A stretch of 40,209 bases of DNA from Lachnospiraceae bacterium. Its GTDB lineage: Bacteria > Bacillota > Clostridia > Lachnospirales > Lachnospiraceae. The stretch lies in contig JAQYOA010000202.1 of the NCBI GenBank assembly GCA_028727605.1, positions 1 through 40,209 of the forward strand, given 5' to 3'. Made by a program: the position numbers and the translations under genes. Positions 34,200 to 40,209 of the stretch are shown here, piece by piece (position 1 is the first letter of the stretch; each line of letters opens with the position of its first letter). The notes under the pieces were generated by a model, which did not search any database, was not told the origin of the DNA, and was given only the letters and a program-made list of their open reading frames with translations.

Positions 34200-34634
34200 C
34201 TATTGATAATGCTGAAAAAAATCAGACAGCCCCTGCAGTGTCTTTACCAATACCTGAATTTCTTCCGGATCAAGGGCTTCCATAACCGAATCCACCATCT
34301 GACGATGAAACTGTTCATGATGACGATATGCCCTTCTTCCTTTTCCCGTGAGATGAATGTACACCACCCTGCGGTCTTTTTCACTTCTTTCCCTCTCGGC
34401 ATATCCTTTTTTTACCAGACTGTTCATCGATGTTGTAAGCGATCCTACGGTGATGTCCAGTTTTGCCGCAATGGAAGACATATTCTGTCCTTCCAGTCCG
34501 ATTGCCTCAATGATATGCATATCATTGTTTGTGATGTCTTTGTATTCCTCAGTGATGATTGCCTCTTCCTCAAGTTTCCAGATCTTATTGAACAGATGAA
34601 CTAATACGTCGTTGATTACCTCCCTCTGATCCAC
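34200..34634 (-). CDS. FabT-like MarR-family regulator
   Basis: FabT is the MarR-type repressor of fatty acid synthesis genes in streptococci; it binds DNA more tightly with long-chain acyl-ACP. This 144-residue protein resembles it closely from memory. Matching segments include NDMHIIEAIGLEGQ, ITVGSLTTSMNSLVKKGY, ERERSEKDRRVVYIHLTGKGR and HHEQFHRQMV, which cover the winged helix and dimer helices. The start is GTG at 34634, seven bases after AAGGAGG. A longer frame with ATG at 34703 overlaps the upstream gene and is rejected. It lies 16 bases after a glycosyltransferase-winged helix gene. A FabT-type box sits at the fab promoter (8661-8673), about 26 kb away. Confidence 0.8.
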   Translation of the reverse strand: MDQREVINDVLVHLFNKIWKLEEEAIITEEYKDITNNDMHIIEAIGLEGQNMSSIAAKLDITVGSLTTSMNSLVKKGYAERERSEKDRRVVYIHLTGKGRRAYRHHEQFHRQMVDSVMEALDPEEIQVLVKTLQGLSDFFQHYQ

Positions 34635-34650
34635 GCACTCTCCTCCTTCT

Positions 34651-35970
34651 TTACAACAATCTCTTTTGTATGTTCTCCTTAATCTTTTCGGAAAGGCAGG
34701 CATACTGGATCAGTTCCTCCTCACCAAAGCCTGCAAATTTCTCCCGTTCATAGTCCTCAAGTGCCGCATGCAGAGAAGAAAGCACCGACTTGCTTGCAGG
34801 AAGAAATGTAATCTGAAGAATACCCCGTTCCGATTTTACAGTACGCTGTTCTTCCGTTTTGATCAGTTCACGGTAAACCAGTTTTTTGATCAGTCCGTTC
34901 AGCTGACCTCTGGATACACCGGCAAAATCCGCCAGTTCCTTTTTACTCACACGCTCTCCGGTCGCCTCCACACATAAAAGCATCCTTGCCTCCGGAAGTG
35001 TGATGTCATTTTTGATAGCCGCTATTTCCAGGGCACGCTCGAGAAGTTTCCGTTCCCGGTAGACATCATTTAATACACCCTCACCTTCAATCGCCTGATG
35101 ATAGATACCGGCACGTTCCTCTCCCAGCTTCTTGGATCCGGGTAAAATAGCCGGCGGAACGGTTCCGTCTCCGGCCGCGTCCACCAGAAAGCCATAAACC
35201 CACAGCCGCTTCTTCTCGTACTCTTCCTCATCATAAATGTGTTTGTAAAAATTATTATAATATTCAAACACCATAAATTTCATTTTAATCGTCTTGGTAA
35301 TGCTGGTGCCCTGGCTTACCAGGGATCCCTTTGTCTTTACATAATAATAGATCGGAGCATGAAGCGCATAAAAGCGATCGGCATAGCAGATATATTCCAG
35401 GTTAAACATAAAATCTTCGCACCAGCTGATCTGTGTATTCATGCGAAGCTGATTTTTCTCCACAATTTCACGCCGATACAGTTTATTCCAGAGAACTCCG
35501 TAATAAAAATCCGCCGGATTTTTCATCATACAGTCCGCAAATTCTTCTCTGGTAAGCAGTCCATCCTCCTCAATATCGCCTTTCTGAGACAGTCTCTCTC
35601 CGATGACGCGGTAAAAATCTGCAATTACCAGATCACTTCCGGTGGTCTCTGCCGCCTGAACAAGGAGTCTGGTGGCATCCGGTGTGATCCAGTCATCACT
35701 GTCAACAAACTGAAGATACGTTCCCCTCGCCTCACTGATTGCCCTGTTTCGGCTGTCTGATACACCGCTGTTCTCCTTATGGATTACATGCACTCGATTA
35801 TCCCGTGCCGCATATTCATCGCAGATTCTGCCGGATGCATCCTGGCTTCCGTCATCTGTCAGAATCAATTCAAAGTCGGTATACTCCTGTCCCAAAATGC
35901 TGTCCACACAGCGTCCGAGATACTGTTCGGAATTGTACACAGGGACGATAATACTGACAGTTGGATTCAT
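34651..35970 (-). CDS. Family 2 glycosyltransferase fused to a MarR-like winged-helix domain
   Basis: Residues 1-230 are a GT-A family 2 glycosyltransferase, with SIIVPVYNSEQYLGRCVDSIL, LTDDGSQD at 38-45, the metal-binding FVDSDD (Asp90, Asp92), and ISWCEDFMF at 181-189. No membrane span is visible. Residues 310-439 look like a complete MarR-type module: leading helices (LPEARMLLCVEATGE), helix-turn-helix (SKKELADFAGVSRGQLNGLIKKLVYRELI, 342-370), a wing (373-391) and a long C-terminal dimer helix (393-438). I know of no characterised protein with this layout. Start is ATG at 35970 behind AAGGAG. It heads the operon that continues into the FabT-like gene. The sugar transferred and any DNA target are unknown. 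Confidence 0.8.
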   Translation of the reverse strand: MNPTVSIIVPVYNSEQYLGRCVDSILGQEYTDFELILTDDGSQDASGRICDEYAARDNRVHVIHKENSGVSDSRNRAISEARGTYLQFVDSDDWITPDATRLLVQAAETTGSDLVIADFYRVIGERLSQKGDIEEDGLLTREEFADCMMKNPADFYYGVLWNKLYRREIVEKNQLRMNTQISWCEDFMFNLEYICYADRFYALHAPIYYYVKTKGSLVSQGTSITKTIKMKFMVFEYYNNFYKHIYDEEEYEKKRLWVYGFLVDAAGDGTVPPAILPGSKKLGEERAGIYHQAIEGEGVLNDVYRERKLLERALEIAAIKNDITLPEARMLLCVEATGERVSKKELADFAGVSRGQLNGLIKKLVYRELIKTEEQRTVKSERGILQITFLPASKSVLSSLHAALEDYEREKFAGFGEEELIQYACLSEKIKENIQKRLL

Positions 35971-36040
35971 GTTCTACTCACTCCTTGGTAATTTCTTTCC
36001 CCTTCCCAAACATCTCATCCTTCTTTGGCAGGGTCTACTG

Positions 36041-36068
36041 ATTATTGTACCAAATCTTTTGTCAAAAG
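36041..36068 (-). promoter_or_regulatory. Extended -10 and 13-base palindrome upstream of the glycosyltransferase-FabT-like operon
   Basis: On the minus strand TGGTACAAT is an extended -10 (hexamer 36045-36050). Just upstream, CTTTTGTCAAAAG (36056-36068) is a perfect palindrome around one central base, placed in the -10/-35 spacer. That is a good place for a repressor. It differs in spacing from the fab box. Confidence 0.45.
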
Positions 36069-36102
36069 ACCAGAGTGTGTTTGATACAAATAAAAAACCT
36101 TC

Positions 36103-36131
36103 TTGTTTTTCCCTCGTAATGATGGCATAAT
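36103..36131 (+). promoter_or_regulatory. Promoter of the NSS transporter
   Basis: TTGTTT (36103-36108) and CATAAT (36126-36131) are 17 bases apart on the plus strand, about 31 bases before the ATG. Confidence 0.5.
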
Positions 36132-36162
36132 AGAGAGATCACTACTAGAAAGGAGTTCTTAT

Positions 36163-37518
36163 ATGAATTCAAAAAGAGACTCATTTTCCGGCAAGATCGG
36201 TTTTGTGTTTGCTGCTGCCGGATCAGCAGTCGGCCTTGGAAATCTGTGGCGATTTCCCTATCTGGCTGCCAAGTACGGAGGCGGTATTTTCATATTGGTC
36301 TACCTGCTTTTAGCTGTCACTTTTGGTTTCACACTTATGCTCACGGAAGTTGCCATCGGCAGAAAAACGGGCCTGAGCGCCATCGGAGCTTTCAAAAAGC
36401 TGGATCAGCGTTTCGGTTTTGTAGGGTATCTTGCCTGCATCGTTCCCTTCATCATCAGCCCCTACTACTTTGTCATCGGCGGTTGGGTTATCAAATACAT
36501 GACCGTCTTTCTTTCCGGCAACGTCAGCGCAGCTGCCACAGATGATTATTTTACCGGATTCATCACAAAGCCGGTAGAACCGATTCTCTGCTTTGCCGTT
36601 TTTGCTATCCTTGCAGCCGTGGTTGTCATGATCGGTGTACAAAAGGGAATTGAAAAGGCCAGTCTGATCCTGATGCCCCTGCTGGTGGTTCTGATTATCG
36701 GCATTTCCTGCTTTTGCATCACCCGTCCGGGTGCACTGGCCGGTATCAAGTACTATCTGCTCCCGGATTTTGGCCATTTTTCAGCCACTACCGTCCTGGC
36801 CGCCATGGGACAGCTGTTTTACTCGATGTCGCTGGCTATGGGTATTATGATTACTTACGGTTCCTACATGAGAAAAGACGATGATCTGAGAAGCTCCGTA
36901 CGTCAGATTGAAATATTCGATACCCTGGTCGCTTTTCTGTCCGGTCTTATGATCGTTCCTTCTGTTTTCGTATTTTACGGCGGAAGCGAGGAAGCATTAA
37001 GCAAAGGTCCATCCCTGATGTTTATCACGCTTCCCAAAGTTTTTAGCGAAATGAAATTCAGCTCCCTGATCGGAGGTGCATTTTTTGTCCTTGTACTGTT
37101 TGCCGCACTGACCTCAGCGATTTCTCTTCTGGAAACCAATGTATCAATCGTATGTGACAAATTCTCCTGGAGCCGCAAAAAAGCCACTCTGATCGTCAGT
37201 ATCTATATTCTGGCTGTGGGCAGCCTTGTCTCTCTGGGATTTGGTCCGCTGGACTTTATTCAGATTATCGGTATGGGACTTCTGGATTTTCTTGATTTTA
37301 TCAGCAACAGCATTCTGATGCCGATCGTTGCCATCCTTACCTGTATCTGCATCGGCTTTTTCGTAAAACCCCGGATCATTTACGAGGAAGTGGAACGAAC
37401 AGGAACTTTTAAAGAAAAGAAATTCTACACTGTAATGCTGAAATGGATTGCTCCGATTCTGCTTGCACTGATCCTGATCTTCGCCGTATCTGAAGCGATG
37501 GGTTGGGTTCGTGTCTAA
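36163..37518 (+). CDS. Neurotransmitter:sodium symporter (NSS/SNF) family transporter
   Basis: Bacterial NSS proteins of the LeuT fold import amino acids or related compounds with Na+. The 451-residue protein has about eleven to twelve spans. The first span carries the diagnostic FAAAGSAVGLGNLWRFPYLAAKYGGG (about 13-38), where the broken helix binds Na+ and substrate. The ATG at 36163 follows AAAGGAG, and a longer frame is rejected. It is a single gene with its own promoter and terminator, divergent from the glycosyltransferase operon. The substrate cannot be read from sequence; tryptophan, tyrosine, leucine and alanine are all known for the family. Confidence 0.9.
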   Translation: MNSKRDSFSGKIGFVFAAAGSAVGLGNLWRFPYLAAKYGGGIFILVYLLLAVTFGFTLMLTEVAIGRKTGLSAIGAFKKLDQRFGFVGYLACIVPFIISPYYFVIGGWVIKYMTVFLSGNVSAAATDDYFTGFITKPVEPILCFAVFAILAAVVVMIGVQKGIEKASLILMPLLVVLIIGISCFCITRPGALAGIKYYLLPDFGHFSATTVLAAMGQLFYSMSLAMGIMITYGSYMRKDDDLRSSVRQIEIFDTLVAFLSGLMIVPSVFVFYGGSEEALSKGPSLMFITLPKVFSEMKFSSLIGGAFFVLVLFAALTSAISLLETNVSIVCDKFSWSRKKATLIVSIYILAVGSLVSLGFGPLDFIQIIGMGLLDFLDFISNSILMPIVAILTCICIGFFVKPRIIYEEVERTGTFKEKKFYTVMLKWIAPILLALILIFAVSEAMGWVRV

Positions 37519-37540
37519 GTCTTCCCTTTCTGTCAACAAC

Positions 37541-37589
37541 AAAAGCTCTCAAAACGCTGCCGCAAAGGCATCGTTCTGAGAGCTTTTTT
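37541..37589. terminator. Terminator between the NSS transporter and the MATE gene
   Basis: AAAAGCTCTCA-AAACG pairs with CGTTC-TGAGAGCTTTT, leaving a loop of about 16 bases, followed by TTTTTTA on the plus strand. The T run on the minus strand is weaker but may still serve the MATE gene. Confidence 0.8.
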
Positions 37590-37612
37590 ATTTGTAAAAT
37601 CCCGTCCGAAAA

Positions 37613-38959
37613 CTAAATCATTTTTTTCTTTCCCATCCAGACAAAACAAAGGATAAAGAAGATAATTCCATAGATTGTGGAAATCGGAGCTGCGAATCCC
37701 ACCATCATAAGAGACGTATTCGGCAGTTTTGACATCAGAATGGAGACCGGAATACGGACACAAAATGCGGAGGTGATTCCCTGAATCATGACCGGAATGC
37801 TCTTGCCGCATCCGTTAAAGTATCCAATGCTGGAAAACAGCACACAGGTCAGAAGACAGTCCCCGCAGAATCCTTTCAGGTAAGATGCACTCTGAGCGAT
37901 AACCTCAGGATCGCTGGTAAATATGGACGACATCAATCCTCCGCCGAAAAATCCTGCAAGGAAAATCAATACACCCACAGAACAGCCTGTTATCATAGCG
38001 GTAAGATATCCTTTTCTTGCACGCTCTTTCTTTCCTGCTCCAATATTCTGTGCAACAAAGGCAGAAACGCTCTGCATCACAGCGGACGGCACCAGCATAA
38101 TAAAGGAAACAAGCTTCTGCGCAACTCCGTATCCGGCAGAGGGCATCAGACCCATACCGTTGATAATCGAATTGATGACCAGAAATGAAATCTGAACCAT
38201 CGTTTCCTGAATGGCAATCGGCACTCCCACATTCAGAATTTTCTTCAGCTCATCGCCGTAAATCCGGCAGTCCGACAGTGAAAACTCGATCGGCAGCTGT
38301 CCTTTTCGAAGGACAAAAATTGAGGCAATGACTGATACCAGCTGCGCCAGAACGGTAGCCAGTGCTGCTCCGGCCACATCCATGCGCAATACAGCTACAA
38401 ACAGAAGATCTCCGAGAATATTCACTACACAGGCAATGCCCACAAACAGCAGCGGAAGGTTGGCATTTCCGACTCCGCGAAGCACGCTGCTGATCACGTT
38501 GTACGCGATAATAATCAGAATTCCTCCGGAACAGATTCTAAGATACAGAATTGCCTTGTCCACAGACTCTTCCGGTACCTTCAGAATCTGCACAATGCTT
38601 CCCGCACTCAGTTCCAAAAGCACAGTCATCACAATTCCGATGATCACAAATAACACAATCGAGGTTCCGACGGACTTGCCTGCCTGACGTGGTTTTCCTT
38701 CCCCGATATGCTGTCCGATCATGACGGTAGAGCCCATTGCCAGACTGGTGATGATAAAGGTAACCATCTGCATAAAAGAACTGCCGGTGCCGACCGCAGA
38801 GATACTGGATGCATCACCGAACTGTCCTACCACCAGCAAATCAACCGCTCCGTACGCTGCCTGTAAAATCAATGCACCCAAAACCGGGATTGCAAATCGA
38901 ATCAAAGATCCAAAAATGGATCCTTCCACAAACGAAATTTCTTTTTTATCTGCTGCCAT
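37613..38959 (-). CDS. MATE-family multidrug efflux transporter
   Basis: MATE proteins export cationic drugs or metabolites in exchange for Na+ or H+. The 448-residue protein has twelve hydrophobic spans in two related halves. The N-terminal LIRFAIPVLGALILQAAYGAVDLLVVGQFGD is characteristic, and the second half opens NVGVPIAIQETMVQISFLVINSIINGMG. It overlaps the end of the upstream marR-type gene by 14 bases, so the pair is one operon. The regulator probably senses a MATE substrate. The compound exported is unknown. Confidence 0.92.
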   Translation of the reverse strand: MAADKKEISFVEGSIFGSLIRFAIPVLGALILQAAYGAVDLLVVGQFGDASSISAVGTGSSFMQMVTFIITSLAMGSTVMIGQHIGEGKPRQAGKSVGTSIVLFVIIGIVMTVLLELSAGSIVQILKVPEESVDKAILYLRICSGGILIIIAYNVISSVLRGVGNANLPLLFVGIACVVNILGDLLFVAVLRMDVAGAALATVLAQLVSVIASIFVLRKGQLPIEFSLSDCRIYGDELKKILNVGVPIAIQETMVQISFLVINSIINGMGLMPSAGYGVAQKLVSFIMLVPSAVMQSVSAFVAQNIGAGKKERARKGYLTAMITGCSVGVLIFLAGFFGGGLMSSIFTSDPEVIAQSASYLKGFCGDCLLTCVLFSSIGYFNGCGKSIPVMIQGITSAFCVRIPVSILMSKLPNTSLMMVGFAAPISTIYGIIFFILCFVWMGKKKMI

Positions 38960-39404
38960 ACTTTACTTCCTTTCTTCCCGGCATGGTCTCTCCAAGCCTG
39001 GCAATTCTCTCAATCACTTCATCCACCTGTGCATCGGAAATATCCGGGAGCTTCTCCGCCCATTCTCTGTGAAACTCTCTCACATAACGATTCACACATT
39101 CTCTTCCCGCTTCTGTCAGATACAAAAGAGTAACTCTTCGATCTTTCGGATCGGTTTCTTTTCTCAGCATTTCCATCGCTTCCAGTTCCTGCACCAGCTT
39201 GGTAATGCTGGGCATTGTAATTTCAAGCTGCACGCTGATATCGCTGACACGTCCGAATCCCTGCTGTTTTTCCTGTTCCCAGATTGCCTCCAAAACATGG
39301 ATATGCCTTGGCTTCATATTGTCCGGGAGCTCCGGCAGGGTTTCCACAATCCTTTTTGCGATAAAGCAGGCATCCAGAAACCGTCTTAGCTTTTCCTCTG
39401 TCAT
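38946..39404 (-). CDS. MarR-family regulator of the MATE operon
   Basis: This 152-residue winged-helix regulator has the MarR layout: leading dimer helix (1-30), HTH in ISVQLEITMPSITKLVQELEAMEML, wing in DPKDRRVTLLYLTEAG and a C-terminal dimer helix. It begins with ATG just after a GGAG site. It overlaps the MATE gene and probably represses both, since palindromes lie directly at the predicted start site. It is not FabT-like; the recognition helix differs from that of the 34200 gene. Confidence 0.9.
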   Translation of the reverse strand: MTEEKLRRFLDACFIAKRIVETLPELPDNMKPRHIHVLEAIWEQEKQQGFGRVSDISVQLEITMPSITKLVQELEAMEMLRKETDPKDRRVTLLYLTEAGRECVNRYVREFHREWAEKLPDISDAQVDEVIERIARLGETMPGRKEVKYGSR

Positions 39405-39432
39405 ATTCTCCTTCCCCTTTTCATTTCCTTAA

Positions 39433-39466
39433 ATAATTATTTTATATAATTATCTATAGTAACTAT
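39433..39466. promoter_or_regulatory. Operator-like palindromes at the MarR-MATE promoter
   Basis: ATAGTAACTAT (39456-39466) is a perfect palindrome around three central bases, just after the predicted start site. Two copies of the self-complementary ATAATTAT (39433-39440 and 39446-39453) follow, 13 bases apart. This layout suits autorepression by the MarR protein. Confidence 0.6.
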
Positions 39467-39474
39467 CTATCCCG

Positions 39475-39502
39475 ATTATATAACACATTTCTTAAATGTC
39501 AA
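39475..39502 (-). promoter_or_regulatory. Consensus promoter of the MarR-MATE operon
   Basis: On the minus strand TTGACA (39497-39502) and TATAAT (39475-39480) are both perfect hexamers, 16 bases apart. The -35 overlaps the stop codon of the HAD gene. Confidence 0.8.
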
Positions 39503-40209
39503 GAGGAAAATGAATTCGCCAGTATTTTCTCGATCGCATAAGCGACACCATCCTCGTCATTTGTCAGCGTAACGTAATCCGCTGCCTCTTTACAGGCATC
39601 CGACGCATTCCCCATCGCAATCCCTGTTCCGGCAAACTGCAGCATCTGAATATCGTTGTCTGCGTCACCAAAGGCTGCCAGTTCCTCCCTTTGAATTGTC
39701 AAATGTTCCGTCAGATAGCGCAGACCGGAATGTTTCCCGCAGTCCTGATCGGAAATCTCCAAAAGGCGGTGAACGGAGGAGGTAATATAGATTCCTTCCA
39801 CTTCCCTCTCCAGCCGTCTCCATAACTCTTTTTGTTTTTCTTCACTGATCGTCACTACATCGATACAATCCAGCTGATCAATATGTTCCAGAAGAAAAGC
39901 CCTCATGTCATCGACCGACGTGCGTGTACTTTGAATATAAGGCACAGCCTTAAGAGTAGAACCAAACCGAACGGGATCCTCCACATATTCCCTCTGACCG
40001 TAGGGTTTTCCGTCGATAAACGCCTCATAGACAATCTCTTCCTGATCCATCCTGTCAATGATCTCCAGAACCACTCTTTTCGACAGCTTCTGCTGTTTCA
40101 AAAGACGGTTCTCCTGCAGATCATAAACGGCAGCCCCATTGGAAGTCACTGCATACCGGATGCCCTCAATTCTTCGGACATCCTCGGGGAGAGCCAGAAG
40201 CGCTCTCCC
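39499..40209 (-). CDS. HAD-superfamily Cof-type phosphatase (5' end beyond window)
   Basis: This is a Cof/HAD-IIB sugar-phosphate or flavin-phosphate phosphatase. The frame is open to the right edge, giving 236 readable residues, so the real start and the first aspartate motif lie outside. What is visible includes an early GRALLALPEDVRRIEGIRYAVTSNGAAVYDL segment, where VTSNGA is HAD motif II territory. The C-terminal motif LAAFGDADNDIQMLQFAGTGIAMGNA, with its acidic metal-binding GDADND, is followed by YVTLTNDEDGVAYAIEKIL. The GTG at 40149 is internal and not the start. Substrate is not predictable. The stop codon overlaps the -35 of the marR-type gene. Confidence 0.88.
   Translation of the reverse strand, partial: GRALLALPEDVRRIEGIRYAVTSNGAAVYDLQENRLLKQQKLSKRVVLEIIDRMDQEEIVYEAFIDGKPYGQREYVEDPVRFGSTLKAVPYIQSTRTSVDDMRAFLLEHIDQLDCIDVVTISEEKQKELWRRLEREVEGIYITSSVHRLLEISDQDCGKHSGLRYLTEHLTIQREELAAFGDADNDIQMLQFAGTGIAMGNASDACKEAADYVTLTNDEDGVAYAIEKILANSFSS

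Noticed and set aside
1-40209. CRISPR arrays, tRNA or rRNA genes, insertion sequences, prophage
   Set aside because: Reading both strands I saw no regularly spaced long repeats, no cloverleaf with a CCA end, no transposase or integrase motif, and no phage structural gene. Gene content and style are uniform across the window.

Overview
The window looks like a chromosomal segment of a gut Lachnospiraceae bacterium (Bacillota, Clostridia), perhaps Blautia-like. The evidence is the FabK-type fatty acid operon, the IreB-RuvX-DUF1292 cluster, RNase J, and two GH31 enzymes of gut-Clostridia type. The genus is inference from remembered sequences; no search was run. I see no tRNA, rRNA, CRISPR array, insertion sequence or prophage.

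Layout. (1) 1-8602, minus strand: a type II fatty acid synthesis operon in the order fabH-acpP-fabK-fabD-fabG-fabF-accB-fabZ-accC-accD-accA. It is driven by a near-consensus promoter whose start region carries a FabT-like palindrome. Two oddities sit in it: accC shows a 1-base frameshift at codon 18, and accA, cut by the window edge, has no ordinary start codon. (2) 8778-11467, plus strand: the tldD-tldE protease pair, ending at a large two-way terminator. (3) 16959-11545, minus strand: a housekeeping operon ireB-ruvX-DUF1292-rnj-ylbF-like-mltG-like stub-trmR-trhP. It combines RNA decay, Holliday junction/rRNA processing and wobble-uridine modification. (4) DUF1622 (minus) and carB (plus) diverge from a 300-base gap. 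carB has no carA beside it and is followed by a small unknown gene. (5) 21352-21642: a small Nif11-like protein whose leader carries helically phased GTAC repeats.

(6) 21770-31488: a sugar utilisation locus. A GPH-family permease and a GH3 beta-glucosidase form a minus-strand operon that diverges from an AraC regulator. Next come two divergent GH31 genes, an alpha-xylosidase (YicI type) and an alpha-glucosidase. The set fits uptake and cytoplasmic breakdown of xylosyl- and glucosyl-oligosaccharides such as isoprimeverose or xyloglucan fragments. (7) 35970-31558, minus strand: a glycosyltransferase fused to a MarR-like winged helix, a FabT-like MarR regulator, an AraC regulator, endonuclease III and a MraY-like transferase. 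(8) An NSS-family transporter (plus), then a MarR-MATE efflux operon (minus), then a HAD phosphatase cut by the right edge.

The most interesting idea is a link between (1) and (7). The fab operon carries a FabT-type box but no regulator gene. The only FabT-like regulator in the window lies about 26 kb away, co-transcribed with a glycosyltransferase that has its own DNA-binding-like domain. This suggests a lipid/envelope control module. It is inference from motifs.
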